The translations under genes and the position numbers were made by a program. Shown here piece by piece: positions 1-6,735 of a DNA stretch of 7,371 nt. This stretch comes from Verrucomicrobiia bacterium. Lineage in GTDB: Bacteria; Verrucomicrobiota; Verrucomicrobiia; CAIQCK01. Each line of letters starts with the position of its first letter. Within the stretch, counting starts at the first letter, position 1. The stretch lies in NCBI GenBank assembly GCA_026417675.1, contig JAOACV010000111.1:1-7371 (forward strand), given 5' to 3'. The notes beneath the pieces were generated by a model. The model saw only the letters and a list, made by a program, of their open reading frames with translations, made no database searches and was not told the origin of the DNA.

Positions 1-1
1 T

Positions 2-2707
2 TATCTCGCCGCGGAGGTCACTGATGACAAGATTCGCCAGACCGAGCGTGGCGCGGGCATCTGGAAGGGCGATTGCATCCAGATCTACCTCGACGTCGCG
101 CCCGATGAAGAAGCCGGGCGAAGTCATTTCGGCAAAGGCCAGTTCCAGATCGCGTTCAGTCCGGGAAACTTTCAGAAGACGGGTGACTCGCTCGCCGACT
201 GTCCGCCGGAGGCGTATTGCTTCAAACCGGCCGATTTCGCGCTCAAGGGCGCTGTGGTGGCCGCGCAGCAGACCGATCGCGGCTATACGCTCGAAGCCGC
301 CGTGCCGTGGACGTTGCTCGGCGTCAAGTTGCCTGCGGTTGGGATGCCCGTGAGTTTTGAGGTCGCGGTGTTCGACACCGACGGCATGGAGGCGCGCTCG
401 GAGAAACTGTTGAGCCTCTCGACGAAGAAGTGGGCCATCAACCGCCAGCGGCTCAACGTCGCCGTGCTCGCCGGCGCGGACGGCAAAGCCCCCGCGGTCG
501 TCCGCGGCGTAACGGTCTTCGAGAAGGCGGAGTTAAAACCAGGGGAGAAGCGGACGTTCAAGTTGGTCACGGCGAAGCCTCCCGTTGGAAAGGAAGCGGT
601 GCTCTCTCTCAAGGCGCGGATGGACACGCCGAAGGTCGCCGGCTACACGCAGGCGCTGCGGCTGACGCTCAACGGCACGCCGCTCGATGGCAGGCGGTTG
701 TTGAACAAGCCGCTGGAGATCAAGGGCAAGGACGGGCGCACCCACCGGATGGTCGCGGTGGATCGCTTCACGGCCTATTACGCGCCGGATTTTGTCGCCG
801 CCGACACGTCAGCCTACGCCATCGCCGGCGTCAAAACCGGCGAGTTTGAACTCCGCGTCACCGACCTGCTGCGCGAGGGTGAAAACCACCTCGTCATCGA
901 GAACGCCTGCTCGCCCAACGTCACACGCTCGCTCGTCGCGGCGAATTGCCGGGTCAGCTTCACTGCGCCGCCACCGCCGCCGAAGCCCAGGGCCGGCCCG
1001 CCCAAAGGCCCGCTGGCCCTCTGCGCGCCGGCGAAGAAACCGAAGACCGCCTATCGGGTGAGGGAACTGCCCGGCGCGAAGCTCGCGGTCGAGATCGGCG
1101 GCGAGAAGTTCGCCATCGAGAGCCGGTTCTCAACGCCCGCGGGAAAGTGGGAGCGCGGCTCGAACCCGTTCTTCAAGCACTCGCGCCGTGTCGAGCGAAA
1201 GGCCGAGGCCATTGTCGTGCGCGACACCTTCAAGAATCTCACCGGCGAAAACCTGCCGTTGATGCAACGTCACGAGGCCACAGTGTCATCGCCGCTCAAG
1301 AAGATTTGGCTCGCGGGGCTTTCGCCAGCCGGCTTGACCGGCACTTCCTCCGCGCCGGAAAATCCGACGACAGTGGGCGTGACAGAGAAGACCGGTCTTG
1401 GCCTGCTGCCGCTCAACGATGAGTTCCAGGTGCACGTCTCCAACTACGCCGCCGACGGCGCGTTGGGACTGGCCGACAACCACTTCGTGCTGCGGGCCGG
1501 CAAAACCTATACGGCCGAATGGGCCATCGTGCCGGTGGCGCGACCGGATTACTTCGATTTCGTCAACGCCGCGCGACGGCTGCTCGACGCCAACTTTACC
1601 ATCCCCTATTGCTTCGCGTTCCTGCGCGGCGGGCCGCTCACGGAAAAGTGGCCGGATGAGAAGTTCGCCGAGTTTATCAAGCTCAAGTCGGCAAATCTCG
1701 TCTGCGCCAGCATCATGTATCCGACCTACCAGGGCCACTACACGCACGGCATGGCGTTTCAAATGGTGTCGCACGACAGCTACAAACGCTGGGTGGAGCG
1801 TGTCCGCCGGTTGGCTCCCGGCGTCAAGACCTGCGTCTATTTCCAGTGCTTCATCAATGCCGAGGAGAATGCGGCGGCGAAGTTTCCGGACGCGCGCGTG
1901 TTGCGCGGCGACGGCTCGCACGCCGACTACGGCCAGCCGTTCTACGGCATCTTCTTCCCGACGGAGAGCAACGCCTACGGCCGCGCCATCCGCCGCAACG
2001 TGGACATCATCCTCAATGACATCCGGGCCGACGGCGTGTATTGGGACGAGTTGGAATACAGCGCCTACGCCTACCACTACGGCGAGCCGTGGGACGGCTG
2101 CTCGGCCGACATTGACCCGCAGACGATGAAGATCCGCCGGCTGAAGTCCTCCGTCACGCTCCTGTCGCAGCCGTGGCGCGTCGCGCTCATCAAGGAGATC
2201 ATGGCGCGCGGGCCGTTCATCGCCAACGGCCAGCCACACACGCGCACCGTGGCGCGGCTGAAGTTCCCGCGCTTCTGCGAGACCGGCAGCATCAGCAACT
2301 GCGCCCGCGCCCAGCTACACTCGCCCATCGCGCTGGGCGATCATCTGACCGAGCGCAGCCAGGAGGACGCCTACCGCAACATGATCGCGGCGCTTGACTA
2401 CGGCTGCGTGTCGCACTGGTATAGCGACATGCAGGTCATCCCGGCCTACGAGACGATCACGAAGTTCATGTATCCGATCACGCCGGTGGAGTTGCGCGAG
2501 GGCTACATCATCGGCCGGGAACGCATCCTGACCAACCGCAGCGGTCTGTTCGGTTGGGGCGACGCCTCGAAGCACGAGGTCCACGTCTATGACGACACCG
2601 GCCGCGAGGTGCCTGGTTTCCGCGCGCCGTTGCTGATGCAAGACGGCCAGACGTTCACCGAGCTTCGCCTCGCCGAAGGCTGGAGCGCGGCGATTGTGAG
2701 GAAATGA
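2..2707 (+). CDS. CBM9-like multidomain putative glycoside hydrolase (5' partial)
   Basis: The reading frame is open from the first bases of the window and ends at TGA 2705-2707, giving 901 visible residues; the true start and any signal peptide lie upstream. An internal ATG at 254 is not the start, because the frame before it already encodes a good domain. Numbering from base 2, residues 1 to about 150 resemble the carbohydrate-binding family 9/DOMON-like fold (IWKGDCIQIYLD near the start, later AAVPWTLLGV). Residues about 165-320 form a galactose-binding-like beta-sandwich (VTDLLREGENHLVIEN), followed by a proline-rich linker starting PPPPPK at 323. Residues about 340-510 look like another beta-sandwich. 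Residues about 514-810 look like a TIM barrel, with DGVYWDE at 677-683 and FCETGS around E760, which are candidate catalytic acids. A small beta domain closes the protein. By inference it is an exported polysaccharide-binding hydrolase. I cannot name its GH family, and the substrate is unknown. The stop overlaps the next gene, implying coupled translation. Confidence 0.8.
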   Translation, partial: YLAAEVTDDKIRQTERGAGIWKGDCIQIYLDVAPDEEAGRSHFGKGQFQIAFSPGNFQKTGDSLADCPPEAYCFKPADFALKGAVVAAQQTDRGYTLEAAVPWTLLGVKLPAVGMPVSFEVAVFDTDGMEARSEKLLSLSTKKWAINRQRLNVAVLAGADGKAPAVVRGVTVFEKAELKPGEKRTFKLVTAKPPVGKEAVLSLKARMDTPKVAGYTQALRLTLNGTPLDGRRLLNKPLEIKGKDGRTHRMVAVDRFTAYYAPDFVAADTSAYAIAGVKTGEFELRVTDLLREGENHLVIENACSPNVTRSLVAANCRVSFTAPPPPPKPRAGPPKGPLALCAPAKKPKTAYRVRELPGAKLAVEIGGEKFAIESRFSTPAGKWERGSNPFFKHSRRVERKAEAIVVRDTFKNLTGENLPLMQRHEATVSSPLKKIWLAGLSPAGLTGTSSAPENPTTVGVTEKTGLGLLPLNDEFQVHVSNYAADGALGLADNHFVLRAGKTYTAEWAIVPVARPDYFDFVNAARRLLDANFTIPYCFAFLRGGPLTEKWPDEKFAEFIKLKSANLVCASIMYPTYQGHYTHGMAFQMVSHDSYKRWVERVRRLAPGVKTCVYFQCFINAEENAAAKFPDARVLRGDGSHADYGQPFYGIFFPTESNAYGRAIRRNVDIILNDIRADGVYWDELEYSAYAYHYGEPWDGCSADIDPQTMKIRRLKSSVTLLSQPWRVALIKEIMARGPFIANGQPHTRTVARLKFPRFCETGSISNCARAQLHSPIALGDHLTERSQEDAYRNMIAALDYGCVSHWYSDMQVIPAYETITKFMYPITPVELREGYIIGRERILTNRSGLFGWGDASKHEVHVYDDTGREVPGFRAPLLMQDGQTFTELRLAEGWSAAIVRK
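2698..2702 (+). promoter_or_regulatory. Ribosome binding site for the ceramidase-like gene, inside the end of gene 1
   Basis: GAGGA lies within the last codons of gene 1. Two ATG codons follow, at 2704 and 2707. The core GAGG is only 2 bases from the first ATG but 5 bases from the second, so 2707 is the better-supported start. That choice gives a TGATG stop-start overlap with gene 1, a usual arrangement for ribosomes reinitiating on the same messenger. The difference is one residue. Confidence 0.6.
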
Positions 2708-4134
2708 TGAAGACGAAGGCACTGACATTGATGCTGGCGGTTGTTTGTCTGGCAACCCCCAAACTTTTCGCAGCTTCGCCGGACAGGGCTGTGTTTCGCG
2801 CGGGCGCGGCGGCGAGCAACATCACGCCGTTTCTGGGCGGCGAGATCGTCGGCAACTTCGTCCGGCCCATCGCCACCAACGTCCACGATGAACTGCACGC
2901 GCGCTGCCTCGTGCTGGACGATGGCAGGACGCGGCTTGCGCTGGTGGTGTGCGATCTGTTGGGGATCAGCCGCAGCGTGAGCAGCGAGGCCCGGAAGTTG
3001 ATCCAGCAGAACACGGGCATCCCGCCGGAGCACGTGCTGATTTCGGCAGTGCACACGCATTCGGCTTGCATCGCGTCGGGCAAGGGGACGCCGGGCGAAT
3101 ACAACCAGTTCGTGGCGCGGCGGATCGCCGACGGCGTGCAGACCGCCATCGGCAGGCTGCGGCCGGCGCAGGCAGCGTTTGTGACCGCCGACGCGCCGGA
3201 GCACGTCTCCAATCGCCGCTGGTTCATGACACCAGGCACCGTCCCGCCCAATCCTTTCGGCGGCGTGGACCGCGTGAAGATGAATCCTCCGGGCGGCAGC
3301 CCCGATTTGGTCGAGCCGGCCGGCCCCACCGACCCGGCCGTCTCGGTTCTTGCGCTGCGCGATCCGGAGGGACGGCCCATTGCGGTCTATTCGGCCTACT
3401 CGCTGCACTACGTGGGCGGCACGCGCGACGGCGACATTTCGGCGGATTACTACGGCATGTATTGCGAGGAACTCAAACGGCTGCTCGGCGCGCGGGACCA
3501 GGATCCGCCGTTCGTGGCGATGATGGCCAACGGCACCAGCGGCGACATCAACAGCATCAATTTTCGCAAGCCGCGCCCCTCGCTGCCGCCCTACGTCCGG
3601 ATGCGGGCCATCGCCGACGACATCGCGCGCAAAGTCCACGCCGCGCTCGCCCAAGCCGAGTATCGCGGCGGCGTGACGCTCGCCGCGCGCTACCGTGAGC
3701 TCACCGTCGGCTCCCGCCAGCCCACCGCCGAGCAACTCGCCTGGGCGAAGGCGACGCTTGCCAAACCGGCGCCCAAATCCAACAAGGTGGACATGCCGGC
3801 GATCTACGCGCGCCGGACGTTGAGCGTGGCGGAGATGCCAAAGACGGTTTCCGCGCCGTTGCAGGTCTTCCGCATCGGGCCGGTGTGCATCGCGGCGATG
3901 CCGTGCGAGGTGTTTTGCGAGATCGGGCTGGAATTCAAGAAACGGAGCGCCGTGCAGCCGGCGTTCATGGTGTCGCTGGCGCACGAGAGCCTCGGATACC
4001 TGCCCACGCCCCGGCATTTTGAGTTGGGCGGCTACGAGACGTGGCTCGGCACGAGCCGGATGGAGCCGCAGGCTTCGGAGAAAATGCTCGGCGCGATCCT
4101 GGAAATGGCGGCCGAGATCAAGGGGCAGCCGTGA
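2707..4134 (+). CDS. Secreted neutral/alkaline ceramidase-like hydrolase (N-terminal domain only)
   Basis: The product resembles the catalytic domain of neutral/alkaline non-lysosomal ceramidases, zinc amidases that split N-acyl sphingosines. The start chosen is ATG 2707; ATG 2704 would add one Met. The N-terminus has a clear signal peptide (basic MKTK, a hydrophobic run, likely cleavage after LFA), so it acts outside the cytoplasm. Numbering from 2704, the family's opening FRAGAAASNITP appears at about 31, then HARCLVLDDG, HTHS with H117 and H119, SLHYVGG with H235, NGTSGDIN from 276, MPCE with E402 and GYETW with Y444. In characterised ceramidases zinc is held by two His, a Glu and a Tyr in comparable motifs, so the metal site looks complete. 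At about 475 residues it is much shorter than the usual 650-780 and lacks the C-terminal immunoglobulin-like domain. Many such short proteins occur in Planctomycetes and Verrucomicrobia without known substrate. Placement between glycan-active genes suggests an amide or ester bond in a glycoconjugate rather than ceramide; that is inference. Confidence 0.9.
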   Translation: MKTKALTLMLAVVCLATPKLFAASPDRAVFRAGAAASNITPFLGGEIVGNFVRPIATNVHDELHARCLVLDDGRTRLALVVCDLLGISRSVSSEARKLIQQNTGIPPEHVLISAVHTHSACIASGKGTPGEYNQFVARRIADGVQTAIGRLRPAQAAFVTADAPEHVSNRRWFMTPGTVPPNPFGGVDRVKMNPPGGSPDLVEPAGPTDPAVSVLALRDPEGRPIAVYSAYSLHYVGGTRDGDISADYYGMYCEELKRLLGARDQDPPFVAMMANGTSGDINSINFRKPRPSLPPYVRMRAIADDIARKVHAALAQAEYRGGVTLAARYRELTVGSRQPTAEQLAWAKATLAKPAPKSNKVDMPAIYARRTLSVAEMPKTVSAPLQVFRIGPVCIAAMPCEVFCEIGLEFKKRSAVQPAFMVSLAHESLGYLPTPRHFELGGYETWLGTSRMEPQASEKMLGAILEMAAEIKGQP

Positions 4135-4146
4135 CCAGGCGTCACG
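4130..4146. repeat. Perfect 6-bp inverted repeat over the stop codon of the ceramidase-like gene
   Basis: CGTGAC (4130-4135) and GTCACG (4141-4146) are exact reverse complements separated by CAGGC; the TGA stop lies in the left arm. The repeat is followed by an A-rich, not T-rich, stretch, so it is not a canonical intrinsic terminator on the + strand. It could be a small mRNA hairpin that tunes read-through to the next gene, a protein-binding site, or chance. Confidence 0.45.
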
Positions 4147-4167
4147 AACAAAAAAACAAAGAGGCAT

Positions 4168-4172
4168 GAGGG
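4168..4172 (+). promoter_or_regulatory. Ribosome binding site for the GH106-like gene
   Basis: GAGGG is found 10 bases before ATG 4183, in the A-rich 48-base gap after gene 2. It supports 4183 as start over the in-frame ATG at 4306, which would remove the putative signal peptide. A 6-codon frame (ATG 4166, stop 4184-4186, encoding MRAANT) overlaps this site and the start codon; I regard it as incidental. No convincing -35/-10 promoter pair was seen in the gap. Confidence 0.5.
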
Positions 4173-4182
4173 CAGCAAACAC

Positions 4183-6735
4183 ATGAGCAAATTCCGCCCC
4201 CTTTTGTGCGGCTTGGCGAACCTCGCAGGCTTTGTGTCGGTTTTTGATTTTTCGCCGTCGCTCGCGGGCGGACAGCTTGTAGATCGCGAGTGGCAGCGGG
4301 TTGTCATGCCGAGCGTGGGCGACGCGGCGCGGAAGTTCGCGGAGCCGCCGGCGGAATACAGCCTGACGATGTGGTGGTTCTGGAACGGGGAGATGACGGA
4401 CGCCAACATCCGACGCGACCTCTCGGACTTGAAGGCGCACGGCGTCCGATCGGTAATGTTGTGGTGTTACAACGGCCTGACGAACCTAGAGTATCTCTCG
4501 CCGGCGTGGTTCGAGCGTGTGAAGTTCGCGGTGCAGGAGGCGAAGCGCGGCGGCATCCGTGTCTGGATCGTCGACGAAGGCTGTTATCCGAGCGGGTTCA
4601 TCGGCGGCAAGGTGTCGCGCGAGCGGCCGTGGCAACGCATGCAGGTTCTCGTGGCGAAAAAAACGCCGGCCGGCCAAGTCGAGGTGAAGCCGGAGTATCG
4701 CACCTCGGCGACGCGCTACATCCACGCGCCCGGCTTCAAGAAGGACGCAACGTATTCGTTGTTCGACGCGCTGGACCTGGCGGCCACGGCGGATTTTCTG
4801 AAAGACGTTCACGAGCAGTATCGCCGGCACATCGGCGACGAGTTCGGCCGCACGGTGCTCGGTTTCATGGGCGACGAGCCGTCGTTCCCCGGTGTGCCCT
4901 ACACAAGGGACATCTTCGAGGAGTTCGAGCGGCGCAAAGGCTACGATGTGCGTCCGCATCTGCCGAAGCTGTTCGCGCAGGAGCCGCGTGAGGAAGACCG
5001 GCGCGTGCGCGCGGACTACTGGGATGTGTGGACCGACCTCTACCGAGACAACTTCTTCAAGCCGCAGGCGGACTGGTGCGCAAGCCACGGCATGGAGTTC
5101 CAGATGCACATTTGCGGCGAGGAGGACATGAAAGCACTCGTGGCGCTCAACGGCGATTACTTCAAGTGCATGAGGCCGGTGCAGGTGCCGGGCGTGGATG
5201 CCATCTGGCGGCAGATATGGCCCGACAAGGTCGCCGACTATGCGAAACTCGCGTCGTCCGCCGCGCACGTGTGGGGCCGGCCGCGGGCGTTCAGCGAGGG
5301 CTACGCCGTCTATGGCCGCGGGCTGAGCGTCGAGCAAGCCAAATGGGTGCTCGACCATCACTTCGCGCGCGGCATCAACCTCTTCCAAACCATGTCGTAT
5401 CTCTCCTCGCGTGAGACGTTCCGCCCCTACTTCTGTCCGCCCGACCTGAATCTCAGCCCCCAGTGGCCGCAGTTCGCGCAACTATTCGCTTATGCCAACC
5501 GCATGTCCTATCTGCTTTCGGTGGGCCAGCCGACAGCGGCCATCGCGCTCTACTATCCGACGACAAGCGGCTGGCTCGGCGACTTCACGGCCAACGAAGC
5601 GACACTGGCGATTGCGCAGCGGCTCCTGGAGAACCAGCGCGACTTCGATTTCGTGGACGAGCAGGCATTGCAGTCGGGATTGAAGCTTGAGGCGATGGCG
5701 CTGGTGAACCAGAGCGGCCAGAGCTATCGCGCCGTGATCGTGCCGCCGGTGAAGGTAATCTCGGAGACGGCGCTCGCGCGGCTGGAGGCGTTTGCCAAAG
5801 CGGGCGGCAAAGTTATCTTCGTAAAACAGTGGCCGGAGTTGGTTGCGGGCAAGACCTACCTGCACGCCGCCAAAGGGCCAGCCAATCTGGCTTGGGCCGC
5901 CTTGGCCGCTGAGACGGACTTGCTTGGTTTGTTGCCGCCGCCCGACTTAAAGCTGAGCGCCGCCTGTCCCGCCGTGAAACACGTCCACCGTCGTCTGGCT
6001 GATGGCGACGTGTATTTCATCTTCAACGAGTCCGACCGCGCGCTCGATCTGACGGCGACGTTGCGAGGCGCAGGCACGCCGGAGTATTGGGACGCCGTCA
6101 CGGGCAAGAGGGCGCGCGTCGCCGCGTGGACTCGGCAGGGCGATGGGATCCGCATGTCGTTAACGCTCGAACCGTATGAGGCGCGGACCATTGTGCTGGG
6201 GCCGTCGGCTTCACAAGCGACAGAGCCTCGGCCAGCGCTGAAGCCAGGCAGTGAGAGCGTAGCGATTGAAGGCGAATGGAAGCTGGTGATTGCCGGCAAA
6301 GAGTTCCGCGGCCCGCTGAAGACATGGGCCGACTACGGCGAGCCGGGCTATTGCGGCACCGCCCGCTACACGAAGGAGTTCGCGGTTCCGCGCAGCCTCG
6401 CCGACAAAAGGCATGACCTGTATCTGGATCTCGGTGAGGTGAAATACTCGGCGCACGTCCGCCTGAACGACAAAGACCTCGGCGCGCTCGCGTGGCGGCC
6501 GTTCCGCTGGCCGGTCGGCGACGCGATCAAAGCCGGCCGCAATCTCCTCGAAATCGGGGTCACGAACACGGCGGCCAACGAACTGGCCGGCAATCCGGAG
6601 CGGTTCGCGGAACTGGAAAAGAAAGGCTGGCTGCTGAACTCCTATGTGAAGCGATACCTGCCGTTCGACAAGGAGATGGTGCCGTCGGGTCTGCTCGGCC
6701 CCGTCCGCTTGCTGCGCTATGAAACCGTGGAGTAG
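4183..6735 (+). CDS. GH106-like glycosyl hydrolase (putative alpha-L-rhamnosidase-type)
   Basis: An 850-residue protein with the layout of glycoside hydrolase family 106 and its relatives, whose characterised members remove alpha-L-rhamnose from complex glycans such as rhamnogalacturonan II. The first 30 residues (MSKFRPLL to PSLAGG) are a plausible though imperfect signal peptide. The catalytic barrel begins with MWWFWNGEMT at 63-72 and carries WIVDEGCYPSG (128-138), GFMGDEPSF (227-235), HICGEED (309-315) and FSEGY with E372, acidic motifs typical of these proteins. Residues about 440-650 form an alpha/beta part resembling a glutamine-amidotransferase-like fold (YRAVIVPP, then AGGKVIF). The C-terminal 150 residues are a galactose-binding-like jelly roll (CGTARYTKEF, then GRNLLEIGVTNTAANELAG). 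Length fits the shorter members of the group. Rhamnose specificity is not established, since many relatives are uncharacterised and I could not map the catalytic pair with certainty. Spaced 48 bases from gene 2 and overlapping gene 4 by 17 bases, it is probably in the same operon. Confidence 0.87.
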   Translation: MSKFRPLLCGLANLAGFVSVFDFSPSLAGGQLVDREWQRVVMPSVGDAARKFAEPPAEYSLTMWWFWNGEMTDANIRRDLSDLKAHGVRSVMLWCYNGLTNLEYLSPAWFERVKFAVQEAKRGGIRVWIVDEGCYPSGFIGGKVSRERPWQRMQVLVAKKTPAGQVEVKPEYRTSATRYIHAPGFKKDATYSLFDALDLAATADFLKDVHEQYRRHIGDEFGRTVLGFMGDEPSFPGVPYTRDIFEEFERRKGYDVRPHLPKLFAQEPREEDRRVRADYWDVWTDLYRDNFFKPQADWCASHGMEFQMHICGEEDMKALVALNGDYFKCMRPVQVPGVDAIWRQIWPDKVADYAKLASSAAHVWGRPRAFSEGYAVYGRGLSVEQAKWVLDHHFARGINLFQTMSYLSSRETFRPYFCPPDLNLSPQWPQFAQLFAYANRMSYLLSVGQPTAAIALYYPTTSGWLGDFTANEATLAIAQRLLENQRDFDFVDEQALQSGLKLEAMALVNQSGQSYRAVIVPPVKVISETALARLEAFAKAGGKVIFVKQWPELVAGKTYLHAAKGPANLAWAALAAETDLLGLLPPPDLKLSAACPAVKHVHRRLADGDVYFIFNESDRALDLTATLRGAGTPEYWDAVTGKRARVAAWTRQGDGIRMSLTLEPYEARTIVLGPSASQATEPRPALKPGSESVAIEGEWKLVIAGKEFRGPLKTWADYGEPGYCGTARYTKEFAVPRSLADKRHDLYLDLGEVKYSAHVRLNDKDLGALAWRPFRWPVGDAIKAGRNLLEIGVTNTAANELAGNPERFAELEKKGWLLNSYVKRYLPFDKEMVPSGLLGPVRLLRYETVE

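Noticed and set aside
24..353. 109-residue + strand frame at the left end beginning at ATG 24
   Set aside because: Ser/Arg-rich shadow of the CBM9-like domain, which is read in the frame starting at base 2.
1286..2239. 317-residue open frame on the minus strand within gene 1
   Set aside because: Antisense to the barrel domain, low-complexity Arg/Val/Ala-rich translation, no recognisable motif.
2949..3698. 249-residue + strand frame overlapping the ceramidase-like gene
   Set aside because: Out of frame with the conserved zinc-site motifs and dominated by Arg, Gly and Ala; no ribosome binding site was found.
4130..4160. Intrinsic terminator after the ceramidase-like gene
   Set aside because: The short hairpin is followed by A residues rather than a T tract, so it does not fit a + strand terminator; on the minus strand there is no gene for it to serve.
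2587..4440. 617-residue open frame on the minus strand covering the whole ceramidase-like gene
   Set aside because: It is antisense to a gene with clear family motifs, is very rich in Arg, His and Ala, and spans two gene junctions. It is an artefact of G/C-rich third positions.
4486..5481. 331-residue open frame on the minus strand within the GH106-like gene
   Set aside because: Antisense to the conserved catalytic motifs and compositionally biased; a shadow of the real gene.
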